DNA from: Pseudomonas sp.
GTDB lineage: Bacteria; Pseudomonadota; Gammaproteobacteria; Pseudomonadales; Pseudomonadaceae
Length of the DNA stretch: 64,000 bases
Assembly: GCF_030698175.1 (NCBI RefSeq)
Contig: NZ_JAUYNT010000030.1
Span: forward strand, 1-64,000
Reading direction: 5' to 3'
In this document: one piece after another, positions 48,686-59,789 of the stretch
Position numbering within the stretch: the first letter of the stretch is position 1
Layout: every line of letters starts with the position of its first letter
Translations under genes and position numbers: made by a program
The notes under the pieces: model-generated
What the model was told of the DNA's origin: nothing
Database searches by the model: none
Seen by the model: the letters and a program-made list of their open reading frames with translations, nothing else

Positions 48686-50065
48686 ATGTCTTTTACCCGC
48701 AGACAAATTCTCGCCGGCTTGGTCGGTCTCAGTGCGGTTGGCCTCGGCGCCGGTGGTGTGCGTTATTGGTTGGGCCGGCCACGGGCGGGTAATACTCATG
48801 ATTATGAGCTGATCGCCGCCCCCCTGGATCTTGAGCTGGTACCTGGTTATCAGACGCCTGCCTGGGCTTATGGCGGACAGGCGCCGGGCATGGAGTTGCG
48901 GGTGCGGCAGGGCGACTGGCTGCGGGTGCGTTTTATCAATCATCTGCCGATAGCCTCCACCATCCACTGGCACGGCATTCGGTTGCCGTTGGCGATGGAT
49001 GGCGTGCCTTATGTTTCGCAGTTGCCGGTGTTGCCCGGCGAGTATTTTGACTATCAATTCCAAGTGCCGGATGCCGGCAGTTTTTGGTATCACCCGCATA
49101 TCACCAGCAGCGAGCAGCTGGGCCGCGGCCTGGTCGGCCCGTTGATAGTTGAGGAGCGTGAGCCCAGTGGCTTCGTGCATGAGCGCACTCTGTGCCTGAA
49201 GAACTGGCATGTGGATGAGCAGGGCGCATTCGGCGCGTTCAGCATCCCCCGCGAGGCCGCCCGCGGGGGCACGCCGGGGCGTTTGTCGAGCATCAATGGC
49301 GTGCATGCGCCGACCCTCGATTTACCGGCCGGGCAGGTGGTGCGCCTGCGTTTGCTGAATGTCGATAACACCCTGACCTATCGCCTGAACTTGCCGGATG
49401 CCGAGGTGCAGATCTATGCCCTGGATGGCAACCCGGTAGAGCCACGCCCACTGGGTAAAGACTATTGGTTGGGCCCAGGCATGCGCATCGATTTGGCCTT
49501 GAAAGTGCCGGTCGCCGGCACTGAGCTAGCTCTGCGCAATGGCCCGGTACGACTGGCGACTTTGCGCGCCGCTGATCAGCCGCTGGTTGCCGGTGGCAGC
49601 GAGTGGCCACCGGCGCTGCCGGCCAACCCGATCAGTGAACCGGATTTGGCCAGTGCCGAAACCCTGCGCTTTAGCTTTGAATGGGTCGGTAGCCTGTCGG
49701 AAAACACCGCCAATGGCGCGCCGCGCAGTTACTGGCAGATCAATGGCGAGGCCTGGGACATTAACGACAAAAACTGTGCCGACAAGCCCATCGCCACGTT
49801 GCAGCTGGGCAAGAGCTATGTCTTCGAGCTGCGCAATATGGCCCAGTACCAGCACCCGATTCATCTGCACGGCATGAGCTTTAAGGTGTTGTCGTCCAAT
49901 CGCCACAAGGTGATTCCCTACTTCACCGACACCTACTTGCTGGGCAAAAACGAAAGCGCGCGCATCGCCCTGGTGGCGGATAATCCGGGCAGTTGGATGT
50001 TCCATTGCCACGTCATCGACCATATGGAAACCGGCTTGATGGCGGCGATTGAAGTGGCGGGTTGA
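48686..50065 (+). CDS. Tat-exported multicopper oxidase
   Basis: A 459-residue periplasmic oxidase. The Tat signal begins MSFTRRQILAGLVGLSAVG. Copper ligands are complete: TIHWHGIRLPL and FWYHPHITS in the first domain, HPIHLHGMSF and MFHCHVIDHMETGLM in the last. Such enzymes oxidise metals or phenols while reducing oxygen to water, and related CopA/CueO types protect against copper. The ATG at 48686 gives a normal twin-arginine start; ATG at 48674 is another option. As remembered from P. aeruginosa it directly follows guaA, so the gene between them here is an insertion. Confidence 0.9.
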   Translation: MSFTRRQILAGLVGLSAVGLGAGGVRYWLGRPRAGNTHDYELIAAPLDLELVPGYQTPAWAYGGQAPGMELRVRQGDWLRVRFINHLPIASTIHWHGIRLPLAMDGVPYVSQLPVLPGEYFDYQFQVPDAGSFWYHPHITSSEQLGRGLVGPLIVEEREPSGFVHERTLCLKNWHVDEQGAFGAFSIPREAARGGTPGRLSSINGVHAPTLDLPAGQVVRLRLLNVDNTLTYRLNLPDAEVQIYALDGNPVEPRPLGKDYWLGPGMRIDLALKVPVAGTELALRNGPVRLATLRAADQPLVAGGSEWPPALPANPISEPDLASAETLRFSFEWVGSLSENTANGAPRSYWQINGEAWDINDKNCADKPIATLQLGKSYVFELRNMAQYQHPIHLHGMSFKVLSSNRHKVIPYFTDTYLLGKNESARIALVADNPGSWMFHCHVIDHMETGLMAAIEVAG

Positions 50066-50069
50066 ACTG

Positions 50070-50552
50070 ATGAAAAAACCGCAAATTATCGACCGCAGCC
50101 AGGACCAGCACTTTATGCGCGAGGCCCTGGCCTTGGCGGCAGCCGGCGCCGCCCTTGGCGAAGTGCCGGTGGGCGCCTTGCTGGTGCAAGACGGTGAAGT
50201 GATTGGTCGTGGTTTCAATTGCCCGATCAGCACCCATGACCCCAGCGCCCATGCCGAGATGGTCGCCATCCGCGACGCGGCCAAGACGCTGGCCAATTAC
50301 CGCCTGCCGGGCAGCACCCTGTATGTGACGCTGGAACCCTGCAGCATGTGCGCCGGCCTGATCGTGCATGGGCGGATCGCCCGGGTGGTGTTTGGTGCCA
50401 GCGAACCCAAGGCTGGGGTGGTGCACAGCCGTGGCGAGTTTTTCACCCAGGGTTTTCTCAATCATCGGGTGTTGGTGGAAGGCGGGGTGCTGGCGGATGA
50501 GTGCAGCGCGGCCCTCAGTGCCTTTTTCAAAGCACGTCGCCAGCAGGGCTGA
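50070..50552 (+). CDS. tadA: tRNA-specific adenosine deaminase TadA
   Basis: A 160-residue zinc enzyme that turns A34 of tRNA-Arg(ACG) into inosine. Zinc and catalytic residues are in DPSAHAEMVAIRDAA (HAE) and TLEPCSMCAGLIVHGR (PCxxC). The ATG at 50070 (MKKPQIIDRSQD) matches relatives and is four bases after the oxidase stop, so the two are cotranscribed. Confidence 0.94.
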   Translation: MKKPQIIDRSQDQHFMREALALAAAGAALGEVPVGALLVQDGEVIGRGFNCPISTHDPSAHAEMVAIRDAAKTLANYRLPGSTLYVTLEPCSMCAGLIVHGRIARVVFGASEPKAGVVHSRGEFFTQGFLNHRVLVEGGVLADECSAALSAFFKARRQQG

Positions 50553-50569
50553 GATTGGTGGGGCGGCGT

Positions 50570-50595
50570 GTAGGGTGGGCTTCAACCCAGCCTAC
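50570..50595. repeat. Short inverted repeat between converging tadA and mltF
   Basis: GTAGGGTGGG and CCCAGCCTAC pair with one mismatch around six bases. It is a mini version of the GTAGGATGGGT element at 41954-42070 and may act as a shared transcription end. Confidence 0.55.
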
Positions 50596-50606
50596 AAAGA
50601 CGTGAG

Positions 50607-52157
<1,551 letters not shown>

Positions 52158-52219
52158 TTAGGGTCTGTTGCCATTTCTCGCGGCAACGCGGCTCGCGATG
52201 AAACGGCAACAGACCCTAA
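52158..52219. repeat. Palindromic element upstream of purL
   Basis: TTAGGGTCTGTTGCC at the left and GGCAACAGACCCTAA at the right are perfect 15-bp inverted ends, followed inward by ATTTC and GAAAC; the centre is GC-rich. It lies in the divergent mltF-purL gap, 130 bp before purL, and looks like a small nonautonomous mobile element. Confidence 0.65.
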
Positions 52220-52350
52220 CGTGCGGCGGGTGCCCTGACAGGCGCTTTAGGCTAGAATGCTCGGCCTTAAGAATCTGCTCAAAATCCGCTGCGCTGGCGC
52301 CGATTTTGAGCCGGTTCAACGCATTCTCCCTTCCCGAGGCTGTCCCGAAG

Positions 52351-55300
52351 ATGTTGATCCTGCGCGGCGCTCCTGCCCTTTCTGCCTTCCGCCACGGCAA
52401 GTTACTCGAGCAACTGACCCTCAAGGTCCCCGCCATCAGCGGTGTGTACGCCGAGTTTGCCCATTTTGCCGAGGTCACCGGTGTGTTGACCGGCGAAGAG
52501 GAGACGGTGCTCGCGCGCCTGCTCAAGTACGGCCCGAGCGTGCCGGTACAAGAGCCCGCTGGTCGGCTATTTTTGGTGCTGCCGCGTTTCGGCACTATTT
52601 CACCCTGGTCGAGCAAGGCCAGCGACATTGCCCGCAACTGTGGTCTGGCCAAAATCCAGCGTCTGGAACGTGGCATTGCCTACTACGTGGCCGGCGATTT
52701 TACCGAAGCCGATGCCGAACTGATCGCCGCCAGCCTGCACGACCGCATGACCCAGTTGGTACTCGACAACCTCGAGCAAGCCGCCGGTCTGTTTAGTCAC
52801 GCACAACCCAAACCCCTGACCGTGATCGACATCCTCGCGGGTGGCCGCGCCGCCCTTGAGCAGGCCAACGCCAGCTTGGGCCTGGCCCTGGCCGAAGATG
52901 AAATCGACTACCTGGTGACCAGCTTCAATGACCTGGGGCGCAACCCCCACGACATCGAGCTGATGATGTTCGCCCAGGCCAACTCCGAGCACTGCCGGCA
53001 TAAAATCTTCAATGCCAGCTGGGATATCGACGGTCAGAGCCAAGATAAATCGCTGTTTGGCATGATCAAAAACACCTTCCAGATGCACGGCGAAGGGGTG
53101 CTGTCGGCCTATAAAGACAACGCCGCAGTGATAGTCGGTTCGGTGGCGGGGCGCTTCTTCCCCAATTCGGAGACTCGCGAATACGCGGCGGTTGAAGAGC
53201 CGATCCATATTCTGATGAAGGTCGAAACCCACAACCACCCAACCGCCATAGCGCCATTCCCGGGTGCCGCCACCGGTTCCGGCGGTGAGATTCGCGACGA
53301 GGGCGCCACCGGTCGCGGTGCCAAGCCCAAGGCGGGCTTGACCGGTTTTACCGTGTCCAACCTGCAGATTCCGGGTTTCGAACAGCCGTGGGAAGTGCCG
53401 TACGGCAAGCCCGAGCGCATCGTTACCGCGCTGGATATCATGGTCGAAGGCCCGCTGGGCGGCGCGGCGTTTAACAACGAGTTCGGCCGTCCGGCGCTGA
53501 CCGGCTACTTCCGCACCTTTGAGCTGAAGATTCAAACCCCGCACGGCGATGAAGTGCGCGGTTATCACAAGCCGATCATGTTGGCCGGCGGCATGGGCAA
53601 CATCCGCGCCGAGCACGTACAAAAGGCCGAAATTATCGTTGGCTCCAAGCTGATCGTGCTGGGCGGCCCGGCCATGCTGATTGGTCTGGGCGGCGGCGCC
53701 GCTTCATCGATGGCCACCGGCACCAGTTCAGCGGATTTGGATTTTGCCTCGGTACAGCGGGAAAACCCGGAAATGGAGCGCCGCTGCCAGGAGGTCATCG
53801 ACCGTTGCTGGCAGCTCGGCGAGCAGAACCCGATCAGCTTTATCCATGACGTCGGCGCCGGCGGTTTGTCCAACGCCTTCCCCGAGTTGGTGAATGACGG
53901 CGGCCGTGGCGGGCGCTTCGAACTGCGCGCGGTACCCAATGACGAGCCGGGCATGGCCCCGCTGGAAATCTGGAGCAACGAGTCGCAAGAACGCTATGTG
54001 ATGGCGGTCGGCCCGGCCGATTTTGAACGCTTCAAAGCCATTTGTGAGCGCGAGCGTTGCCCGTTCGCAGTGGTCGGCGAGGCGACTGCCGAGCCACAGC
54101 TGACCGTCACCGACAGCCACTTTGGCAACAACGCCGTGGACATGCCGCTGGAAGTCTTGCTCGGCAAGGCGCCGCGCATGCACCGTTCGGCCACTCGCGA
54201 AGCCGAGTTGGGCGATGACTTTGCCGCCGCGAGCGTTGAGCTCAGCGAAGCGGTCACCCGCGTATTGCATCACCCGGCCGTGGCCAGCAAAAGCTTTTTG
54301 ATCACCATTGGTGATCGCAGCATCACAGGGCTTGTGGCCCGTGATCAGATGGTCGGCCCTTGGCAAGTGCCGGTGGCCGATTGCGCGGTGACCTGCAGCG
54401 ATTTCGACGGCTACTTCGGTGAAGCCATGGCCATGGGCGAGCGCACTCCGCTGGCTTTGCTCGACGCCCCGGCGTCCGGGCGCATGGCCATCGGTGAAAC
54501 CCTGACCAACATCGCCGCCGCGCGCATCGAGAAAATCGCCGACATCAAATTGTCGGCCAACTGGATGTCCGCCGCCGGTCATCCGGGTGAAGACGCGCGC
54601 CTGTACGACACAGTGCAAGCGGTCGGCATGCAGCTGTGCCCGGAGCTGGGCATCACCATCCCGGTCGGCAAAGACTCGATGTCGATGCAAACCCGCTGGA
54701 ACGATGAGGGCGTGGATAAGAGCGTGACCTCGCCGCTGTCGCTGATCGTCACCGGCTTTGCCCCGGTGGTGGATGTACGTCAGACCCTGACCCCGCAACT
54801 GCGGCTGGACAAGGGCGAAACCGACCTGATTCTGATCGACCTGGGCCGTGGCCAGAACCGCATGGGCGCCTCGATCCTGGCCCAGGTGTACGGCCAGCTC
54901 GGTCGCCAAGCGCCGGACCTGGACTCGGCCTCCGACCTGAAAGCCTTCTTCGCGGTGATCCAGGGCCTGAATGCCGACGGCCTGCTGCTGGCCTACCACG
55001 ACCGCTCCGACGGTGGCTTGCTGGTGGCGGCGGTGGAAATGGCCTTCGCCGGCCACTGCGGCTTAGACCTGTACCTCGACGGGCTGGCTGACAACAGCAG
55101 CGAGCTGAACGCCGTATTGTTCAACGAAGAGTTGGGCGCGGTGATTCAGGTGCGCCAAGACGCCACCCCTGAGGTGTTGGCGCAGTTCAGCGCCGCCGGT
55201 TTGGGCGACTGCGTGGCAGTCATCGGCCGGCCGGTGAATGGCAGCGAAGTGGCCATCAGCTTTAACGGTGAGTCGGTGTTCGCCGAGCAACGCCGCCTGC

Positions 55301-56247
55301 TGCAACGCCAGTGGAGCGAGACCAGCTACCAGATCCAGAAGCTGCGTGATAACGCCGCGGGTGCCGAGCAAGAATTCGACGCCTTGCTGGATGAAGACAA
55401 TCCGGGCCTGAGCATTAAGCTCAGCTTCGATGTGAATGAAAACATCAGCGCGCCGCACATCAAGAAGGGTGTGCGTCCGCAAATCGCCGTGCTGCGTGAG
55501 CAGGGCGTCAACGGTCAGGTGGAAATGGCCGCGGCCTTCGACCGCGCCGGCTTCTCGGCGATTGACGTGCACATGAGCGATATCCTCGCCGGCCGCGTCG
55601 ATCTGGAGCAGTTCAAAGGCCTGGTAGCCTGCGGCGGTTTTTCCTACGGCGACGTGCTGGGTGCCGGCGAAGGCTGGGCCAAGTCGATCCTGTTCAACAG
55701 CCGTGCGCGGGACGCCTTTCAAGCCTTCTTCGAGCGCAAAGACAGCTTCGCTCTGGGCGTGTGCAACGGCTGCCAGATGATGAGCAATCTGCACGAGCTG
55801 ATCCCCGGCAGCGAGTTCTGGCCGCACTTCGTGCGCAACAAGTCCGAGCAGTTCGAGGCGCGGGTGGCCATGGTCCAGGTGCAAGAATCGGCGTCGATCT
55901 TCCTGCGCGGCATGGCCGGCACCCGCATGCCCATCGCCATCGCCCACGGTGAGGGCCATGCCGAGTTCGAAAGCGAAGAGGCCTTGCTCGAAGCCGACCT
56001 GTCCGGTTGCGTGTCGATGCGCTTTGTCGACAACTACGGCAAGGTCACCGAAGCCTACCCGGCCAACCCCAACGGCTCGCCCCGTGGCATTACCGGCCTG
56101 ACCAGCCGCGATGGCCGTGTGAGCATCATGATGCCGCACCCGGAGCGGGTGTTCCGCGCCGTGCAAAACTCCTGGCAGCCGGATGAGTGGCAGGAAGATG
56201 CCGGCTGGCTGCGGATGTTCCGCAACGCCCGCGTCTGGGTGGATTGA
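52351..56247 (+). CDS. purL: Phosphoribosylformylglycinamidine synthase
   Basis: A 1298-residue single-chain FGAM synthase of purine synthesis. The N-terminal and linker domains are followed by two AIRS-like halves ([37 protein letters not shown] split across strands) and a C-terminal glutaminase domain with the nucleophile in GVCNGCQMM and the His/Glu pair in HGEGHAEF. The ATG at 52351 begins [13 protein letters not shown], as in the family. In-frame codons extend upstream to 52168 but run into the palindromic element. Confidence 0.95.
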   Translation: MLILRGAPALSAFRHGKLLEQLTLKVPAISGVYAEFAHFAEVTGVLTGEEETVLARLLKYGPSVPVQEPAGRLFLVLPRFGTISPWSSKASDIARNCGLAKIQRLERGIAYYVAGDFTEADAELIAASLHDRMTQLVLDNLEQAAGLFSHAQPKPLTVIDILAGGRAALEQANASLGLALAEDEIDYLVTSFNDLGRNPHDIELMMFAQANSEHCRHKIFNASWDIDGQSQDKSLFGMIKNTFQMHGEGVLSAYKDNAAVIVGSVAGRFFPNSETREYAAVEEPIHILMKVETHNHPTAIAPFPGAATGSGGEIRDEGATGRGAKPKAGLTGFTVSNLQIPGFEQPWEVPYGKPERIVTALDIMVEGPLGGAAFNNEFGRPALTGYFRTFELKIQTPHGDEVRGYHKPIMLAGGMGNIRAEHVQKAEIIVGSKLIVLGGPAMLIGLGGGAASSMATGTSSADLDFASVQRENPEMERRCQEVIDRCWQLGEQNPISFIHDVGAGGLSNAFPELVNDGGRGGRFELRAVPNDEPGMAPLEIWSNESQERYVMAVGPADFERFKAICERERCPFAVVGEATAEPQLTVTDSHFGNNAVDMPLEVLLGKAPRMHRSATREAELGDDFAAASVELSEAVTRVLHHPAVASKSFLITIGDRSITGLVARDQMVGPWQVPVADCAVTCSDFDGYFGEAMAMGERTPLALLDAPASGRMAIGETLTNIAAARIEKIADIKLSANWMSAAGHPGEDARLYDTVQAVGMQLCPELGITIPVGKDSMSMQTRWNDEGVDKSVTSPLSLIVTGFAPVVDVRQTLTPQLRLDKGETDLILIDLGRGQNRMGASILAQVYGQLGRQAPDLDSASDLKAFFAVIQGLNADGLLLAYHDRSDGGLLVAAVEMAFAGHCGLDLYLDGLADNSSELNAVLFNEELGAVIQVRQDATPEVLAQFSAAGLGDCVAVIGRPVNGSEVAISFNGESVFAEQRRLLQRQWSETSYQIQKLRDNAAGAEQEFDALLDEDNPGLSIKLSFDVNENISAPHIKKGVRPQIAVLREQGVNGQVEMAAAFDRAGFSAIDVHMSDILAGRVDLEQFKGLVACGGFSYGDVLGAGEGWAKSILFNSRARDAFQAFFERKDSFALGVCNGCQMMSNLHELIPGSEFWPHFVRNKSEQFEARVAMVQVQESASIFLRGMAGTRMPIAIAHGEGHAEFESEEALLEADLSGCVSMRFVDNYGKVTEAYPANPNGSPRGITGLTSRDGRVSIMMPHPERVFRAVQNSWQPDEWQEDAGWLRMFRNARVWVD

Positions 56248-56277
56248 TCGAGCTATCGATCAAACACGGGGCCGCCG

Positions 56278-56571
56278 ATGGATAAGTCAGCGGCCCCGGT
56301 TGTTACTCGTTTAGCTGACCCCCGCCACCCCGAGGTGCGCCAGGTTCTCCCCGGCGCAACCTTGCATCTGTGCATCTGTGCCCGCTCGGGCCAACTCCCC
56401 GATTGCCCCACCGATTGCCCACAAGGCCTGCGCCTGACCATCACCCGTGCCCAGCATCTGCTGCTCTGCCGCTGTGGCAAATCCAAGCGCCTACCTTATT
56501 GCGACGGCAGCCACCAACCACCGGCACTGGGGTTGAAGGCCAAGTGGTTGCGGTTTTTTGCCAAGGGGTAA
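56278..56571 (+). CDS. CDGSH iron-sulfur domain protein with a second, Cys-rich motif
   Basis: A 97-residue protein. Near residues 68-83 it has a classic CDGSH [2Fe-2S] site, CRCGKSKRLPYCDGSH (three Cys and a His). Near residues 33-48 is a companion, CICARSGQLPDCPTDC, with the same spacing but Cys where the His should be. The first may hold a four-Cys cluster or be structural. CDGSH proteins act in redox or cluster transfer. It begins 30 bp after purL. Its 3' two thirds are repeated as a broken copy at 58731. Confidence 0.82.
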   Translation: MDKSAAPVVTRLADPRHPEVRQVLPGATLHLCICARSGQLPDCPTDCPQGLRLTITRAQHLLLCRCGKSKRLPYCDGSHQPPALGLKAKWLRFFAKG

Positions 56572-56627
56572 GGGCCAAGGGCCAAGGGGTAGGGCGGTTG
56601 GCGTCAGGTTTTGGATGTTGCTTGAAT
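56354..56627 (+). repeat. Left copy of a long direct repeat (CDGSH gene end)
   Basis: About 274 bp covering most of the CDGSH gene and its downstream GGGTAAGGG-type tract recur at 58731-58987, by eye close to 85-90% alike with small deletions. The aminopeptidase gene lies between the copies. Confidence 0.75.
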
Positions 56628-56971
56628 CCGCAGCCAAGAGCTGAGGGTCAGGCCGTGGAAATATAGATCCGCCCCCTTTTCCGTCGCCTTTTTCCGTTTA
56701 GATCCCGACCAGTTTCGGCTGCTCATAGCTTGAAAATTGGCATTTGGATTATGTCAGTGCGACGAATCTGAGCGATCTGGCGACGACTTTATAGCCTTGA
56801 GCAGTTGGTCAAGAAAGTCGTCAATAAAGGGTTGTTTTTTGCACTCTCTACAGAACGAAACGATCGTGCGTGAGTCAAGTACTTATGGCCACGTCCGCTG
56901 AAAGCGGTAGGGGGCGATGGCATCTGCCAGACGGCCTGTTTACAACAACATTTATCCAAGGATGATTTTCG
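56628..56971. other. Noncoding gap before the aminopeptidase gene
   Basis: About 340 bp without a convincing reading frame. It includes ATAGATCCGCCCCCTTTTCC, a string of the kind found next to REP-associated or other degraded mobile sequences, and an AT-rich end with GGATGATTTTCG just before the next start. A promoter for the aminopeptidase must lie here but I cannot place it with confidence. Confidence 0.45.
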
Positions 56972-58579
56972 ATGAAAAAGAAAAACAATATTCGTAGGGT
57001 TGTTGGTTCTCTCGCTCTAGCCGCTTCCACCGCCACGCTTGCCGCCTCACCCGATGAAAGCCAGCGCTTCAATGATTATTGGAGCCCTGGCAAGCCGAGT
57101 CTTTCGGCCTGTAAATCGCCGCTATTGGTGGGCACACCACTGGTTTTGCCACGCTGCATGCAGGCCAGCAATGTGCTGATCCGGCTGCAGAAGTTGCAAG
57201 ATATCGCCACCATGAATGACGGCAATCGGGCGGCCGCGCAGCCGGGCTATCAGGCTTCGCTCGATTACGTGCGCAGCACCCTCGAGCGTGCCGGTTATCG
57301 CGTAACCATTCAGGCATTTCCTTTCACGTCTTACGAACCCAAGGGGCCGGGTACGCTCAGCGCGCTCGCGCCGGTACCGGCCAACTACATCTGGGATGAG
57401 GACTTCACTTACCTGTCGCAAACCGAAGCCGGTGATGTAAGTGCCGCCGTGGTGCCGGTCGATCTGGCGCTCGGTGCAGGCAATACCTCCAGCAGTGGTT
57501 GCGAAGTGGAAGATTTCGCCGCCTTCCCCGCTGGCTCGATCGCCTTGATCCAGCGCGGTACCTGCAACTTTCAGCAGAAGGCCGAGAACGCCGCCGCAGC
57601 GGGCGCAGTGGGTGTGGTCCTGTTCAATCAGGGCAATGCCGAGGATCGCATGGGGTTGATGAACGCGACCCTGAGCGATACCTATGCCGGCGGTATTCCG
57701 GTGCTGTTCGGCACCTATGCGCTGGGCGCCGGCTGGGCCCAGACTGCGGGCTTGCAGGTGCGCATGGTGGCTGACGTGGAGCGTCGCCGTACCGAAACCC
57801 ATAACGTGATCGCCGAGACCCGTCGCGGCAACCCCAACAATGTGGTGATGGTCGGTGCGCACCTGGATTCGGTGGGCGAAGGCGCTGGCATCAATGACAA
57901 CGGTTCGGGCAGTGCCGCAGTGCTGGAGATGGCGGTGCTGATGAGCAAGGCTCACCCGCTCAATAAGGTGCGTTTCGCCTGGTGGGGCGCGGAAGAGTCG
58001 GGTTTGGTCGGTTCCACTTTCTACGCCAGCCAGTTGCCCGCTGCGGAGAAGAAGCGGATCAAGGCATATCTGAACTTCGACATGATAGGTTCGCCGAACT
58101 TCGGCAACTTTATCTATGACGGCGACGGTTCGGACTTCGGTCTGCAAGGCCCGCCTGGCTCGGCTGCCATCGAACGCGTGCTGGGGGCTTACTTCAACCT
58201 GCGCGGCAAGCCAGCCGAGGGTACCGAGATCGACTTCCGTTCCGACTATGCGCAGTTCTTCGAAGAGGGTATTGCCTTTGGCGGTCTGTTTACCGGCGCC
58301 GAAGACCTGAAGAGCGAAGAGCAAGCGCAAAAGTTCGGCGGTGCTGCCAATCAGCCGTTCGACCCTTGCTACCACGCGGCTTGCGACAACATGAGCAACA
58401 TCAACAGCGATTCGTTGGAGTTGCATGGTGACGCCATGGCGTTCGCCACCAGCTGGCTGTCGTTGTCGACCAAAATCATCGACGATGAAATCGCCGCCGC
58501 CGGGACGGCTGCGCAAGGGCGTTCGGCCAAACAGTCGGTACGCAACGTCGAGCGTTGGGGCCGCTATTTTGTTAAGTAA
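56972..58579 (+). CDS. Secreted M28 aminopeptidase, PaAP-like
   Basis: A 535-residue exported zinc aminopeptidase closely resembling P. aeruginosa PaAP (PA2939, 536 residues), a type II secreted, quorum-controlled leucine-type aminopeptidase. It has a signal peptide (KKKNNIRRVVGSLALAAST), a PA domain at about 155-265 (SIALIQRGTCNFQQKAENAA) and an M28 domain with zinc and catalytic residues in GAHLDSVGEG, NDNGSGSAAVLE, WWGAEESGLVGS, NFDMIGSPNFG and DPCYHAACD. The C-terminus QSVRNVERWGRYFVK matches the prodomain end. It lies between two copies of a CDGSH gene end, so it was probably added here by transfer or duplication. Confidence 0.93.
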   Translation: MKKKNNIRRVVGSLALAASTATLAASPDESQRFNDYWSPGKPSLSACKSPLLVGTPLVLPRCMQASNVLIRLQKLQDIATMNDGNRAAAQPGYQASLDYVRSTLERAGYRVTIQAFPFTSYEPKGPGTLSALAPVPANYIWDEDFTYLSQTEAGDVSAAVVPVDLALGAGNTSSSGCEVEDFAAFPAGSIALIQRGTCNFQQKAENAAAAGAVGVVLFNQGNAEDRMGLMNATLSDTYAGGIPVLFGTYALGAGWAQTAGLQVRMVADVERRRTETHNVIAETRRGNPNNVVMVGAHLDSVGEGAGINDNGSGSAAVLEMAVLMSKAHPLNKVRFAWWGAEESGLVGSTFYASQLPAAEKKRIKAYLNFDMIGSPNFGNFIYDGDGSDFGLQGPPGSAAIERVLGAYFNLRGKPAEGTEIDFRSDYAQFFEEGIAFGGLFTGAEDLKSEEQAQKFGGAANQPFDPCYHAACDNMSNINSDSLELHGDAMAFATSWLSLSTKIIDDEIAAAGTAAQGRSAKQSVRNVERWGRYFVK

Positions 58580-58613
58580 GCATCAAATAAGCATCACGTA
58601 GGACTGTAACAAC

Positions 58614-58648
58614 AACTGCGCCAGGGCTTAGCTCTGGCGCAGTTTTTT
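58614..58648 (+). terminator. Terminator of the aminopeptidase gene
   Basis: AACTGCGCCAG and CTGGCGCAGTT form an 11-bp stem, followed by TTTT, 34 bp after the stop. Confidence 0.85.
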
Positions 58649-58730
58649 AGGTGCTAGCGAAACGCTCATTCAAATACGCGATGATGGTTTTTGACTCATA
58701 CAGTCAGCAGCTCTGGCGGTTTTCTTCGAT

Positions 58731-58916
58731 GCGCAACCTTACACCTGCGCCCACTCGGGCCAACTCCAAAATTGCCCCACCGATTGCCCACAAGGCCTGC
58801 GCCTGACTATCGCCCGTGCCCAGTATCTGCTGCTCTGCCGCTGCGGCAAATCCCAGCGCCTGCCCTATTGCGACGGCAGCCACCAGCAGCCGGCAGGCGG
58901 GTTGAAGACCAAGTAG
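58731..58916 (+). pseudogene. Truncated second copy of the CDGSH gene
   Basis: This right copy keeps CPTDCPQGLRLTIARAQ and the complete second motif CRCGKSQRLPYCDGSH in one frame. Compared with the intact gene it lacks the 5' third, has an 8-bp deletion that removes the first Cys of the first motif, has no ATG or GTG in frame after an upstream stop, and ends at TAG where the intact gene has TGG (Trp). The repeat itself continues to 58987. It is most likely not translated. Confidence 0.75.
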
Positions 58917-59145
58917 TTGCGGTTTTTTCGAAGGGTAGGGCCAAGGGGTAGGGCGGTTGACGTCAGGTTTTAGATGTTGGTTGAATGGCGGTTATCGACC
59001 CATAGTTGCCGTTGGCTATAGGCAGAGCCGGCCAGAAGCAGGCGCTTATCTAGGGGCTGCGTCCGTCTAACAGCGGTCAAGCTGGGTGGGGCTTTAAAGT
59101 TAAGGACAGTTCAGAAAGCAATTTAATTTTTTCTCTGTGAAGAAT

Positions 59146-59173
59146 AAAAAAGCCTGCATTTCGGCAGGCTTTA
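59146..59173. terminator. Terminator of the ParA-HEPN operon
   Basis: AAAGCCTGC and GCAGGCTTT arms with a 6-nt loop and A/T runs on both sides. On the minus strand it ends 5 bp after the HEPN stop. Confidence 0.85.
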
Positions 59174-59177
59174 ATTT

Positions 59178-59789
59178 TTATCGGGTTACCAGCTTGGCTA
59201 TTTCGTTGCCGCATCTATGTAGAAAGCTGGTTAGTTCTTCGCATTCGACTTTGGTAATGCTGAGCTTTTCATTCGTGATAGGGTCAATGTCAGCCTCATG
59301 AACTATTGTATTTCTTCTATCAGCTATGAGTTTCAGCGTGGTTCGAACAACATTATCTGGCTGTGTCATTTTTTCGGAGATTTTCTGCCATTTCTGGCCC
59401 TCATCCCAGATATAGCTTAACCCGTCAGCCACTTTGGCTGGATCTTGATATGAGACAATTTTAAGTTTTCGAAAAATAGCCTGTTCAAAGATATGCTCTT
59501 TTGGCGGTATAGATGCACTGATTAAGTCACTATGAATCTGGATTGAAATTGGTTCAGCCAAATACTTTGGCGTGGGAGGGCGAAGCCCTGTAAAAATCTC
59601 AATCATACCGATGCGCACAAGGTCGTGAATAAGCTTGTCGAATGCGCTTACTGCATATACTACCTGTGAGCGTAGTAGGTCTTCAAATGAAGCAGGCACA
59701 GTAACGGATAAAATCAAATAGTCGTAAAGCGCTCCAGCGTGGCGAGCGCTATTGATATTTTCGTTAAATAGCGTAAGTGCGTTACGCAT
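59178..59789 (-). CDS. HEPN domain protein (RiboL-PSP-HEPN-like), putative RNase effector
   Basis: A 203-residue, all-helical protein. RSQVVYAVSAFDKLIHDLVRIGM (residues about 40-62, shown in part) and the late IADRRNTIVHEADID fit the RiboL-PSP-HEPN group; the second carries the Rx4H motif (R159 to H164) that forms the active site of HEPN ribonucleases. HEPN proteins often work as toxins or abortive-infection effectors, which is inference here. It overlaps the upstream ParA-like gene by 8 bp, so the two are translated together. Composition is AT-rich against the flanking genes, a sign of transfer. Confidence 0.72.
   Translation of the reverse strand: MRNALTLFNENINSARHAGALYDYLILSVTVPASFEDLLRSQVVYAVSAFDKLIHDLVRIGMIEIFTGLRPPTPKYLAEPISIQIHSDLISASIPPKEHIFEQAIFRKLKIVSYQDPAKVADGLSYIWDEGQKWQKISEKMTQPDNVVRTTLKLIADRRNTIVHEADIDPITNEKLSITKVECEELTSFLHRCGNEIAKLVTR

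Noticed and set aside
53728-55056. A 442-codon minus-strand frame within purL
   Set aside because: Antisense shadow of a well-conserved high-GC gene; the protein has no recognisable fold and overlaps the purL catalytic domains.
58691-58951. An 86-codon frame beginning MTHTVSSSGG over the broken CDGSH copy
   Set aside because: It is in a different frame from the conserved CDGSH motif, so it is a chance frame on a pseudogene.
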